Made by a program: the position numbers and the translations under genes | The notes under the pieces: generated by a model | The model's input: the letters and a program-made list of their open reading frames with translations, nothing else | Told to the model about the DNA's origin: nothing | Database searches by the model: none | In this document: piece by piece, positions 46,901 through 54,468 of the stretch | Layout: each line of letters opens with the position of its first letter | Position numbering within the stretch: the stretch's first letter is position 1 | Assembly (NCBI GenBank): GCA_027493955.1 | Contig: JAOSJT010000001.1 | Location: 4,264,552-4,328,551 of the forward strand | Direction: 5' to 3' | Origin: Bacteroidia bacterium | Lineage (GTDB): Bacteria > Bacteroidota > Ignavibacteria > SZUA-365 | DNA length: 64,000 nucleotides

Positions 46901-47284
46901 GACCAGACGAATATTGCCGTTGTCGGCCATGCCGCTGCCGCTCCACGCCAGGTCTGCCACGGGCGTCCCCGCCCAGGTGGGGGACGCACAGAGGAAGAAG
47001 GAGCGGGCGCGGATCACCGTTCCCGGCGGCACTGTGGCCATCACCGAATAGGACGATCCGCTGGCCGACTGATATTCCAGCCGCCATCCCGCCATGCTGA
47101 TGGGGCTGCCTGTCGGATTGTAGAGCTCGATGAACTCTCCCGCCTGATTGCCTATGCTGCCGCCGCGCGTGGCGAACTCGCTGATGACGACATTGGAAGC
47201 GGTTTGCGACAGAGCGAGCGGTGAGAGCAGGAGCAACAGTGCGGCGGCGGAAAGGTAGCGGCGGTAGTGCATGATCAGATTCAT
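43994..47284 (-). CDS. Secreted lamin-tail / phospholipase-D-like protein with type IX sorting domain
   Basis: 1096 residues. Signal peptide (LSAAALLLLLSPLALSQ). Order: lamin-tail domain about 27-170 (VVISEFATRGGSIGNQAGEFIELYN is split across this region), a further beta domain, an OB-fold segment (LNDIVTVNGIVTVANQFG; YIQDHTGGIAVYDF), a fibronectin-III-like domain, two PLD repeats and a C-terminal sorting beta domain (LSLHDALGRRVAVLEQG; GIYFLRLLSGD). HKD1 is HNKFVVLD at 752-759; HKD2 is HHKYLLVN at 931-938, with Asn for the usual Asp. Probably a surface or extracellular phosphodiesterase/nuclease. ATG 47272 is an alternative start. Confidence 0.9.
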   Translation of the reverse strand: MNLIMHYRRYLSAAALLLLLSPLALSQTASNVVISEFATRGGSIGNQAGEFIELYNPTGSPISMAGWRLEYQSASGSSYSVMATVPPGTVIRARSFFLCASPTWAGTPVADLAWSGSGMADNGNIRLVNAGGQVMDRVGYGSGNNPEGQAAPNHGTDPNDHSLERKANATSTAASLAAGGSDARAGNGWDSNNNAADFVLQSNGRNPQNSTSPAEPPSSEGSGSAAILRGGVNAGDVFDLPISFRPSKEFTIEALAIVVPADFPWSRDIADVTLDDNMQADAEIRGDTLLFARVQFAADSAVITLRNMTAPGTTGNYLFTVLTGMPGMLMPVEKSPALFVKGGPIPIAEARANDTQGVPLKLNDIVTVNGIVTVANQFGSPSYIQDHTGGIAVYDFNFSGSVAVGDEVTVTGKITHFNGLTELVEVTVDARPSTGNELTPLIVPLRDVLNDGLNGVELYESMLVRINGVTVNTQAWTVTGSGTNYKLSDGSAELEVRIDNDVALANQPAPGGSFDIVGVVSQFKREAPFAGGYQFMPRMLSDVIATGPRIVTQPVETDIQPDRVSIGWSTGLPALAAVRYGRTSAYELGVAQGGSTPATEQTVTLAGLEPATIYRVQPFSVGSTDTSFAQPFYISSASRNSSGDIIVSFNQSADNTLYPPLPANSGVNLLNRLLNRIDAAQHSIDLCLYSLSGPPGEDIVDRLIAAKNRGVRIRAIVESDNSNSNAMGRLRANVPTIQDNFDRVNAGVGLQHNKFVVLDARDRGSDTDDWVLTGSWNPTEPGTYDDAQNVIEIQDQALANTFTKEFEEMWGGSGETAVSDDSRFGARKLDNTPHRFVIGPTRIPVELYFSPSDNVSSRIVREVQRATSSVLFALLTFTRDDIARAMLGRHNAAVAVRGVMDNSTDQGSRYDYLLGNGMDVWLKKGLRGMLHHKYLLVNAGDRTPGAASVLTGSHNWSNAAEFSNNENTLILRDADIAVQYLQEWYKRYRDAGGEAVIVLDAKDIPTAARSTELHPAWPNPVPSGAIFTTSLHLPAGAGYTLSLHDALGRRVAVLEQGNSTGMLRSLTIGTAGLPAGIYFLRLLSGDAAQTVSVVLR

Positions 47285-47818
47285 TCAAAGTGATGGAAAG
47301 CTTTAATATACGAGGCCAGAGAATGGGGCGCCATGCCCGGAATACTGACCGCAATCCTTTTTGACGCTCGGGGGGAGGGGAATGTAACGCAGCCCTTCGA
47401 CTTCGCTCAGGGACCAGCGCAAAGGTGCGGAGGCGCTGAGGATAGATGCAGGAGGAGTTACATTCCAATCCCTGCGATCCTGTTGATTATGCTGGCTGCC
47501 TCGATCGATATCAAAAGCCCCAGTTCCTAACCAGGACGAGCCAGAACCACAGAGGATTTTGTAATGTTGGCTCGAAAAAATGTTTCTGCAACTCATTTTC
47601 TGGCAATGGATTGCAGCGATCAATAGAGATTTCTTTGCTTTTTGTACATGAATTTCACTTGTAAGGAACGAATAAACGTACCTCTGCGCCTTTGCGTCTC
47701 TGTGTTGGTTTTCCATCCTCTGCGGCCCGCCTGCCGGAAACTCTTTTGTCCTTTTGCCGATTTCTCCGCATATTAATCTTTACCCGTTTTCGATAATTTC
47801 GGGACTCGTTCACACCGC
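47285..47818. repeat. Divergent intergenic region with foldback locus E
   Basis: Left edge GAGGGGAAT (47375-47383), then ACGCAGCCCTTCGACTTCGC and TCAGGGACC, AGCGCAAAGGTGCGGAGGCG to 47440. Right side at 47680-47725 is the inverse (CCTCTGCGCCTTTGCGTCTC, TGTG). The 230 bases between are A/T-richer than the surroundings (47540-47670) and have no convincing ORF. Promoters of both divergent genes should lie here. Confidence 0.6.
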
Positions 47819-48538
47819 ATGCAGCGCGCGCTCGTTATCATACCGACATACAATGAGCTGGAGAATATCCAGGGCATCATTCCGGAGATTCTGCGGCAGG
47901 ATGAGCGTCTCCATGTGCTGGTGGTGGACGACAACTCACCCGACGGAACCGCCGCGGCCGTCAAGAACATGATGGGCGGCGATGCGCGCATTCACATTCT
48001 CGAACGCGAAAGAAAAATGGGACTGGGAACGGCCTATGTCGCCGGTTTCAAATACGCCATCGCCAATGACTTCGATTTCGTTTTCGAAATGGACGCCGAC
48101 TATTCGCATGATCCGGGCACGCTGCCGCGTTTTCTGCAGGCCATCGAAAGCTTCGATCTCGTGCTCGGCTCGCGGTACATCTCGGGCGTCAACGTTATCA
48201 ACTGGCCGATGAAGCGCCTGCTGCTCAGCTATTTCGCGAATCAGTACACGCGCATCGTCACCGGCCTTCCGGTGCGCGACGCCACAGGCGGCTTCAAGTG
48301 CTTCCGCGTCGAAGTACTCAAGGCTATAGACCTCGACCGCGTGCGCAGCAACGGCTATTCTTTTCAGATCGAAATGAGTTTCAAAGCCTGGAAAAAGGGC
48401 TTCCGCATACACGAGATCCCGATTATCTTCATGGATCGCCGCGCCGGGATTTCCAAAATGTCCAAAAAAATCGTTCGCGAAGCCGTCACAATGGTCTGGC
48501 GTCTGCGCCTGCAGAGCATGTTCGGCCTGGTACGCTGA
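47819..48538 (+). CDS. Polyprenol-phosphate mannosyltransferase-like GT2
   Basis: 239 residues. Family-2 glycosyltransferase with LVIIPTYNELENI, VVDDNSPDGTAA, the DXD region as EMDADYSHDP, acceptor-site DATGGFKCFR, and an ending IIFMDRRAGISKMSKKI. These are hallmarks of dolichol/polyprenol-phosphate mannose synthases. No C-terminal membrane helices, so the short soluble form. It makes a lipid-linked hexose for envelope glycosylation. Single gene between divergent and convergent neighbours. Confidence 0.93.
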   Translation: MQRALVIIPTYNELENIQGIIPEILRQDERLHVLVVDDNSPDGTAAAVKNMMGGDARIHILERERKMGLGTAYVAGFKYAIANDFDFVFEMDADYSHDPGTLPRFLQAIESFDLVLGSRYISGVNVINWPMKRLLLSYFANQYTRIVTGLPVRDATGGFKCFRVEVLKAIDLDRVRSNGYSFQIEMSFKAWKKGFRIHEIPIIFMDRRAGISKMSKKIVREAVTMVWRLRLQSMFGLVR

Positions 48539-48575
48539 GGGCTGAAAGGGAGGTCGGGGAGCTGCGCCCCGTACA

Positions 48576-50528
48576 TCACTTCCGGTGTGCGACCATGATG
48601 CCTGTGGATACCATGCCTGAGGATGACTGTATGGTCAGTGTGTAGGCGCCGGGAGTGAGCGCCGAGGTGTCGAGCAACAGGGACTGCGTACCGGACTGCG
48701 CCATTCCACTCCATGTATGCACCAGACGACCCGCAGTATCGTGCAGCAACAATTCAACCGCGGTGGACGACGTCGCGCGCAGCTTCAGTGTGACCGACGC
48801 GTCGGCGGGATTCGGGTAGACGGCATCGACGGCCATACCTGCGGGGAGTGTGACGGGATTCTCGATAGAAGTGACGGTGCGATAGGTTACATGCTTGAGC
48901 ACGACGCCGCGGGGATCCAGAATTGCGTGACGCACGTCTCTGGCCGCTATGTCCGTAAAAACGATTTCCTGATATCCGCTCGCACCCGTTTCGATGCGGC
49001 GCCGCAGCGTATCACCACTTTGCAGCAGTATGGCAACGTCCATGGGCATGGTGAACAACGGATACTTCAGGGTGTCTTGTGTCTGCAGAAGATTGATGCG
49101 CAAGGGCGCGCCGCTGGGGTCGAGCACGCGCTGCACCGTGTACACCGGGTAACCCGCTTTGAACACCCATTGATCGAAAAACCAATGCAGCGAAGAGCCG
49201 TGATGTTCTTCCATCACGGATTGAAAGTCCTCGGTCGAAGCGCTGCCGTACGCGTGTCTCCTACCGTAGTCGCGCAATCCTTCGAAAAAGGCATCGTCGC
49301 CCATGACGTCGCGCAGCATCACCAGCACCATCCCGCCTTTCTGGTATATGGTGTAGGGATAATTGGAAGACGGTGCCGTACGCGGGAAATCGTGCAATGG
49401 GAGCATACCTTCGAAGGAGACAATGGACTGACGATAGTACTCCGAGGCGGTTTTCACCGCTTCGAGGTATTTGCTCTCTCCGCCGAAATACTCGGCATAC
49501 ACCATTTCACTGAACACCGCGAAGCCCTCATTGAGCCAGGCGTCACCGAAATCGCGGCAGGTCACCCAGTCGCCCCACCACATATGCGCGAGCTCATGCG
49601 CGGCGGTTCTTCCGGCGACGCTCTCCGTGCGGAACAGTTGATCTGCATAACTGATCATGGTCTGATGTTCCATCGAGCCGATAGGAGTGAGGCAATAGCC
49701 GACCTTGTCGAAAGGGTAGGGACCGAAGCGATGGGTGAAGGCCTCCATCATACCGGCGACAGTGGTGAAATACGACACGCCGCGGAGGGAATCCGCGCGG
49801 CGCACGTAGTATTCCATCGGAATGCCATTCCATGTATCCCGTATCACGACGTAATCGCTGATGGCGTAGGTGAACAGATAGGTCGCGCACGGATGTTGCT
49901 CGACCCAGCGGAAGCTGCTCCAGCCCGCGTCGTCGCTTCGCCCGGCGAGCACGCCCGTGCCAGCGACGACCAGTCCCTCGGGCACCGTGAAGGTCACATC
50001 GAAACGCGCCTTGTCGTGCGGCACATCGTTCGACGGCAGCCAGTAGCGCATGAGAGACACCGATGCGGCGCGGAAGCCCACACCCATGAAATAGCTGATG
50101 TCGCCCCAGTGACAGCCACCCCAGGGCTGTGATCCGCCCTCGTTGCCGGGTGTGCCGTTATAGCTAATCCGCAGCGTGACCGAATCGCCCGGCAGTACCG
50201 CGTCCGGAAGTTCGACGCTCAGAACGGTTCCGTCGTACGCATGGGGCACACTTACCGGATGGACTGAAACGCCGGTGACGCTCATATTCACCAGATCGAG
50301 CGGGATGACGGAGAGCGGGGTGGCGCCGGCATTGCGCACGGTGACCTCGGCGCTGCCCTCCAGGGTTTTCGCAAACGGAGTAATGCGCAGTTCCGCGCGA
50401 TAGTGCAGAACGTCAATATCCTCTGTGCCTTGCGCACGAAGGGGCAAGGACGTGCAAGCGACGAGGAGGACAACAGTGAGAATCATGTGCGTCGCGCTGC
50501 GCTTCGGGATGCGGCGGGGTGTATGCAT
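48576..50528 (-). CDS. M1 family aminopeptidase with type IX sorting domain
   Basis: 650 residues. Signal peptide (LTVVLLVACTSLPLRAQG). Zinc site HELAH at 311-315 and Glu334 (HEXXH-X18-E in HELAHMWWGDWVTCRDFGD and WLNEGF). The exopeptidase GXMEN motif is GSMEHQTMI, with His in place of Asn. C-terminal tail beta domain (VYPNPADASVTL; LLLHDTAGRLV; PGAYTLTIQ) is a type IX export tag. Secreted peptidase, probably nutritional. Convergent with the GT2; 12 bases after its neighbour in the 50540-51250 gene. Confidence 0.92.
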   Translation of the reverse strand: MHTPRRIPKRSATHMILTVVLLVACTSLPLRAQGTEDIDVLHYRAELRITPFAKTLEGSAEVTVRNAGATPLSVIPLDLVNMSVTGVSVHPVSVPHAYDGTVLSVELPDAVLPGDSVTLRISYNGTPGNEGGSQPWGGCHWGDISYFMGVGFRAASVSLMRYWLPSNDVPHDKARFDVTFTVPEGLVVAGTGVLAGRSDDAGWSSFRWVEQHPCATYLFTYAISDYVVIRDTWNGIPMEYYVRRADSLRGVSYFTTVAGMMEAFTHRFGPYPFDKVGYCLTPIGSMEHQTMISYADQLFRTESVAGRTAAHELAHMWWGDWVTCRDFGDAWLNEGFAVFSEMVYAEYFGGESKYLEAVKTASEYYRQSIVSFEGMLPLHDFPRTAPSSNYPYTIYQKGGMVLVMLRDVMGDDAFFEGLRDYGRRHAYGSASTEDFQSVMEEHHGSSLHWFFDQWVFKAGYPVYTVQRVLDPSGAPLRINLLQTQDTLKYPLFTMPMDVAILLQSGDTLRRRIETGASGYQEIVFTDIAARDVRHAILDPRGVVLKHVTYRTVTSIENPVTLPAGMAVDAVYPNPADASVTLKLRATSSTAVELLLHDTAGRLVHTWSGMAQSGTQSLLLDTSALTPGAYTLTIQSSSGMVSTGIMVAHRK

Positions 50529-50539
50529 GGTGCGTCCGT

Positions 50540-51250
50540 TTACTTCTGCTTTGCCTTTTTAGAAAACACGGCGTCGGGTATGCCCTTGTTGATGCGATAG
50601 TTGGAGTAGGTGAGCGCGATTTTCGCCGGCTTCTCTTTTTCTCCGGTGTCGTTTTTTGGCTTTACTCCGGCGCGGCGCATGCTCATCGGGGATTTCATTT
50701 CGATGGTGATGGTGGCGGGCATCGTGTGCCCCCCTGCCCGCAGATAGGTGAAGTCCGCCGTAGCGGAAGCCGCTTCTCCGGGATCCGTCTCCATGCGGAG
50801 GATCTCCCGTTTGACCGGATCCACGTACAATTGGACGCGCTGCAGGCGCACTGTGTCGGACTTCGCGAGCAGTTTGATTTTGCGGCAGTTTGTGCCGCGT
50901 ATGACGGCGTCGCCCTGCGCCAGCGCATCGTACTCCCCGGGTTTGAACATGGAGGGATGAAACATCACCGCGTCGCGGGGCAGCATGGCGAAGCGCTCGC
51001 TTTCGACATGCACCTTGTCCGGTTTTCTGAAATACAGTGTCGCCTCCATTTCCGGGACGCTCAGCCCCGGCACCTTCATCGAAGCCTGTATATCCACGAC
51101 GTAATCGTTGATGCGCTCGTAGTCGCTCTGTATCCCTTTGAGCAGCGTCCACGCCTCGGATTCCTGCGCATGCAATACGGCCGGAATAACGAGCGTGAGA
51201 AACAGCAGCAACGCGCAGGCGCGGTATACCGGAGGAACGCCGCGTGTCAT
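50540..51250 (-). CDS. Periplasmic LolA-like / outer-membrane lipoprotein-sorting-like protein
   Basis: 236 residues from ATG 51250 (ATG 51289 also possible; the frame is open to 51508 but the upstream part overlaps nothing plausible). Signal peptide ACALLLFLTLVIPAVLHAQ. The body (YERINDYVVDIQASMKV, ATLYFRKPDKVHVE, VQLYVDPVKREILRME) has the LolA/LppX half-barrel pattern. It lies between an ABC-2 permease and an M1 peptidase, all minus. Could carry a lipid or lipoprotein, or be part of a small export unit; the precise function is unknown. Confidence 0.7.
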   Translation of the reverse strand: MTRGVPPVYRACALLLFLTLVIPAVLHAQESEAWTLLKGIQSDYERINDYVVDIQASMKVPGLSVPEMEATLYFRKPDKVHVESERFAMLPRDAVMFHPSMFKPGEYDALAQGDAVIRGTNCRKIKLLAKSDTVRLQRVQLYVDPVKREILRMETDPGEAASATADFTYLRAGGHTMPATITIEMKSPMSMRRAGVKPKNDTGEKEKPAKIALTYSNYRINKGIPDAVFSKKAKQK

Positions 51251-51371
51251 GGATGTGCTTTCGGAATGAACGGGATATGTTGTGCTCATGCGGCGCTTCG
51301 TGATTGTGGAATGGAAAACGCTTCCTCGGCAGTGGCGCGAGACCAGCCGTTGTCGCGGCATGGTGCGGGCG

Positions 51372-52211
51372 TCAGGACAGCACGTCTTTCTTCCGGAAAA
51401 TAATCCAGGCGGAGCTGAGAAACACGGCAAAAAAGAGGAACAGCTTTCCGGCGTCGCCGCCGATCGCCGCCCAATCGATGCTGTCGTCGAAGGCGCGGCG
51501 CCACACATCGGTGTAGGTGGTGAAAAACCATGGCCGCAGCGCTTCGAAAAAGTCGAACGGCAGATTGCCGAGTATGAACAACAGAATGATCACCGCGAAG
51601 GAGCCGACGATGGGACCGATGGCGTTTTCCACAAAGGTCGAAAACATCATGCCCAGCGCGGCTACGACACACATGGACCAGCCGGCGAGGAAATAGGCAA
51701 GCAGAAAACGCCACCATAACTCGGACATGGGGAGAATTGCCATGCCTTCTTCACGGATCATGAACATATCGCCGCCGCCGAAGAGCAGCAGCCCGGGCAG
51801 CACGCTGGCCAGCGCGAGGAAGACGACGAGCGAATAGGAGTACACCATCGAACTTAACGCCTTCACCGCGAAGATGCGGTTGCGCGAGGGCGGGCGTGTG
51901 AGTATGAGGCGGTACGTGCCGCTCGTGGCTTCGCCGGCGAACACATCACCCGCGACGAGCAGAATCAGAAACGGAACATGGACGAACAGGGAGTTCATGA
52001 CCATGTTGGAAACGAACCAGCCGTTGAACAGCGAACCAACGAAGAGGAAATTCTGCTGCAAGCCGCGCGTGATCCCGTCTATCATGTCCTCGCCCGCGAC
52101 AGCGAGTCCCCAGTACACCAGCGGGATGAGGACGGCGATGAGCCCGAAGCCGATGTACGTGCGCAGCTTGCGGTAGGTTTTCAGCAGTTCGTACCAGACA
52201 AGAAGGAGCAT
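51372..52211 (-). CDS. ABC-2-type transporter permease
   Basis: 279 residues with about six helices (FLILLVAGDVFAGEATSGTY is the characteristic loop after helix 2). Start at ATG 52211 has a perfect GGAGG five bases upstream. The ATGs 18 codons upstream add a non-hydrophobic tail and are not used. Its ATP-binding partner is not in this strand run, so it must be encoded elsewhere or has been lost; ABC-2 permeases for drugs or polysaccharide use a separate ATPase. Followed after 121 bases by the LolA-like gene. Confidence 0.85.
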   Translation of the reverse strand: MLLLVWYELLKTYRKLRTYIGFGLIAVLIPLVYWGLAVAGEDMIDGITRGLQQNFLFVGSLFNGWFVSNMVMNSLFVHVPFLILLVAGDVFAGEATSGTYRLILTRPPSRNRIFAVKALSSMVYSYSLVVFLALASVLPGLLLFGGGDMFMIREEGMAILPMSELWWRFLLAYFLAGWSMCVVAALGMMFSTFVENAIGPIVGSFAVIILLFILGNLPFDFFEALRPWFFTTYTDVWRRAFDDSIDWAAIGGDAGKLFLFFAVFLSSAWIIFRKKDVLS

Positions 52212-52275
52212 GAATCCTCCGGGAGATGACGTGACACTGTCGTGCGAAACTCCTTCAAGCCGCACATGTTTCGTG

Positions 52276-54468
52276 TTAACGTACGAGTTTCTTCAGTGCG
52301 CGCACTTCGTCCGTTTCGAGGTAACGCCAGGCACCGCGGCGCAAGCCCTCGAGGGTCAGGTTTCCGAACGCGATGCGGTCGAGCTTTTTTACGGTATAGC
52401 CCAGTGTTTCCAGCATGCGGCGTACTTGCCGGTTGCGTCCTTCGTGCAGCACGATGCCGAGATGGTTGTTGGCCGGCGGATCGAGCAATTCCACCTCGCA
52501 GGGAGCGGTCATGCCGTCGTCGAGACGTACGCCCCGGCGCAGACGGTCCACATCGCCCGGCTGCATTTTTTGCTCCACTTCGGCGAGATAGGTTTTCGGC
52601 GCATGGAAGGACGGATGGGTCAGTTGATTGGCCAGCTCGCCGTCGTTGGTCAGGAGAATGGCGCCGGTGGTGTTGCGGTCCAGGCGCCCGACGGGGAAGA
52701 CGCGCGGCTCGGGCGGCACCAGTTCCATGACCGTACGCCGGCCCTTCTCGTCATCCGTTGTGGTGATGCAATCTTTGGGCTTGTTGAGCAGGATGTACAC
52801 GAGCTGCGTCTGAATGTACACAGGCGTGCCGCGCACGGACACGTTGTCCTTCGATGCGTCAACCTTTACGCCGAGCTCGGTCACGACGGTTCCGTTGACG
52901 CGCACTACGCCGGAACGGATGAGTTCATCCGCTTTGCGTCGGGACATCACGCCGGCCTCGGCGAGAAACTTGTTGAGACGGATCTCGCCTTCTTCGGTGC
53001 GCACCTCGCCGCTTCGGCGACGGAGGCCGCCGGTTTTGGAGCCGGAAATACGGGAATGCGCGGATCGTTTCGGAGCCGTTCCGCGCGGTGTCTGCTGCTT
53101 TGTGGGACTGTGAGCTCGTCCGCCGCCGGAACGCTCGCCGCTTTGCCGCACATCGTCGCGGTAGGGACGACGCTCTCCGCCGCGTTCGGAAGCGCCGCGT
53201 TCGCCGTAGCCACCCTGCTTACGCGGACGTTCTTCTTCTTTGCGTGCGTAGCCGCGTCCGCCGCCGGAACGCTCGCCGCTCTGCCGCGCATCGTCGCGGT
53301 AGGGACGACGCTCTCCGCCGCGTTCGGAAGCGCCGCGTTCGCCGTAGCCACCCTGCTTACGCGGACGTTCTTCGTCCTTGCGCCCGTAGCCGCGTCCGCC
53401 GCCGGAGCGCTCTCCGCGCGGCCGTGCATCGTCGCGGTAGGGACGACGCTCTCCGCCGTGATCGGAAGCGCCGCGTTCGCCGTAGCCACCCTGCTTACGC
53501 GGGCGTTCTTCGTCCTTGCGGGCGAAGCTGCGTCCGCCGCCGGAGCGCTCTCCGCGCGGCCTTGTATCGTCGCGGTAGGGACGACGCTCTCCGCCGCGTT
53601 CGGCAGCGCCGTGCTCGCCGTAGCCACCCTGCTTACGCGGACGTTCTTCGTCCTTGCGCCCGTAGCCGCGTCCGCCGCCGGAGCGCTCTCCGCGCGGCCG
53701 TGCATCGTCGCGGTAGGGACGGCGCTCTCCGCCGCGTTCGGCAGCGCCGTGCTCGCCGTAGCCACCCTGCTTACGCGGGCGTTCTTCGTCCTTGCGGGCG
53801 AAGCTGCGTCCGCTGCCGGAGCGCTCTCCGCGCGGCCGTGCATCGTCGCGGTAGGGACGGCGCTCTCCGCCGTGTTCGGCAGCGCCGTGCTCGCCGTAGC
53901 CACCCTGCTTGCGCGGGCTTTCTTCTTCTTTGCGCCCGTAGCCGCGTCCGCCGCCGGAGTGTTTGCTTTTTTGCTGTGTGTCGTCTGAGCGGCCGGTGGT
54001 CTTTCGTGGAGAGCCGCCAGCCTGGGCCGTGGCATTGTAACGTTTCCCGGTGCCCGCGTATCGTTTGCGGTTGGCCGGGATGCCGTGGTCGTGTTCGTAT
54101 CGGAAATGTCCGTCGCTGTGACCGCGACGCGCATGCGTTTCGTCGGAGCGGCCGGCGTCTCCCGGATGCCGGTCTTCCCGGCTGTGGCGCGACGGCGTGG
54201 GACCGTAACGCCCGTGCACCCGCTCAGCGGAAGCACGACCGTAGTGATCGCCGCGTCCGGCGCCCCCGCCGTGCGAATCGCGCCGGAAGGTCTCGTCGCC
54301 ATGAGCGGCTTTGCCCTTGCGCCCGGACTGCTCCGGACCGCCGCGATATTTGCGGCGATCGCCGGAGGCATGTTTCGAGGAATCGGTGCTCCGTTTTTTA
54401 CCGTGTGATCCGGCGGTACCGGGACGGCGCTTCGGGCCGCCGGAGGATTGCTTTCTGTGTTCGCTCAT
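52276..54468 (-). CDS. RluB/RsuA-type pseudouridine synthase with long basic repeat N-terminus
   Basis: 730 residues. Only the last 240 are a normal enzyme: an S4 RNA-binding domain (RLNKFLAEAGVMSRRKADEL, about 490-540) and the pseudouridine synthase domain with catalytic Asp in GRLDRNTTGAILLTND, ending in RNRQVRRMLETLGYTVKKL. The first 169 residues are His/Arg/Gly-rich, then six 46-residue Arg/Gly/Glu repeats (170-445). Family members are 240-300 long. Such basic low-complexity tails bind RNA in other proteins; here it may tether the enzyme to rRNA. Starts in an ATGA overlap with scpB. Confidence 0.9.
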   Translation of the reverse strand: MSEHRKQSSGGPKRRPGTAGSHGKKRSTDSSKHASGDRRKYRGGPEQSGRKGKAAHGDETFRRDSHGGGAGRGDHYGRASAERVHGRYGPTPSRHSREDRHPGDAGRSDETHARRGHSDGHFRYEHDHGIPANRKRYAGTGKRYNATAQAGGSPRKTTGRSDDTQQKSKHSGGGRGYGRKEEESPRKQGGYGEHGAAEHGGERRPYRDDARPRGERSGSGRSFARKDEERPRKQGGYGEHGAAERGGERRPYRDDARPRGERSGGGRGYGRKDEERPRKQGGYGEHGAAERGGERRPYRDDTRPRGERSGGGRSFARKDEERPRKQGGYGERGASDHGGERRPYRDDARPRGERSGGGRGYGRKDEERPRKQGGYGERGASERGGERRPYRDDARQSGERSGGGRGYARKEEERPRKQGGYGERGASERGGERRPYRDDVRQSGERSGGGRAHSPTKQQTPRGTAPKRSAHSRISGSKTGGLRRRSGEVRTEEGEIRLNKFLAEAGVMSRRKADELIRSGVVRVNGTVVTELGVKVDASKDNVSVRGTPVYIQTQLVYILLNKPKDCITTTDDEKGRRTVMELVPPEPRVFPVGRLDRNTTGAILLTNDGELANQLTHPSFHAPKTYLAEVEQKMQPGDVDRLRRGVRLDDGMTAPCEVELLDPPANNHLGIVLHEGRNRQVRRMLETLGYTVKKLDRIAFGNLTLEGLRRGAWRYLETDEVRALKKLVR
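53134..53961 (-). repeat. Six in-frame 138-bp repeats in the RluB-type gene
   Basis: Each copy encodes 46 residues of the form SGGGRGYGRKDEERPRKQGG then YGEHGAAERGGERRPYRDDA and RPRGER. Copies differ at a few positions (GRGYG/GRSFA, EHGAA/ERGAS, RPRGE/RQSGE) in an order that suggests duplication of pairs. Unit length divisible by three preserves the frame. Confidence 0.95.
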
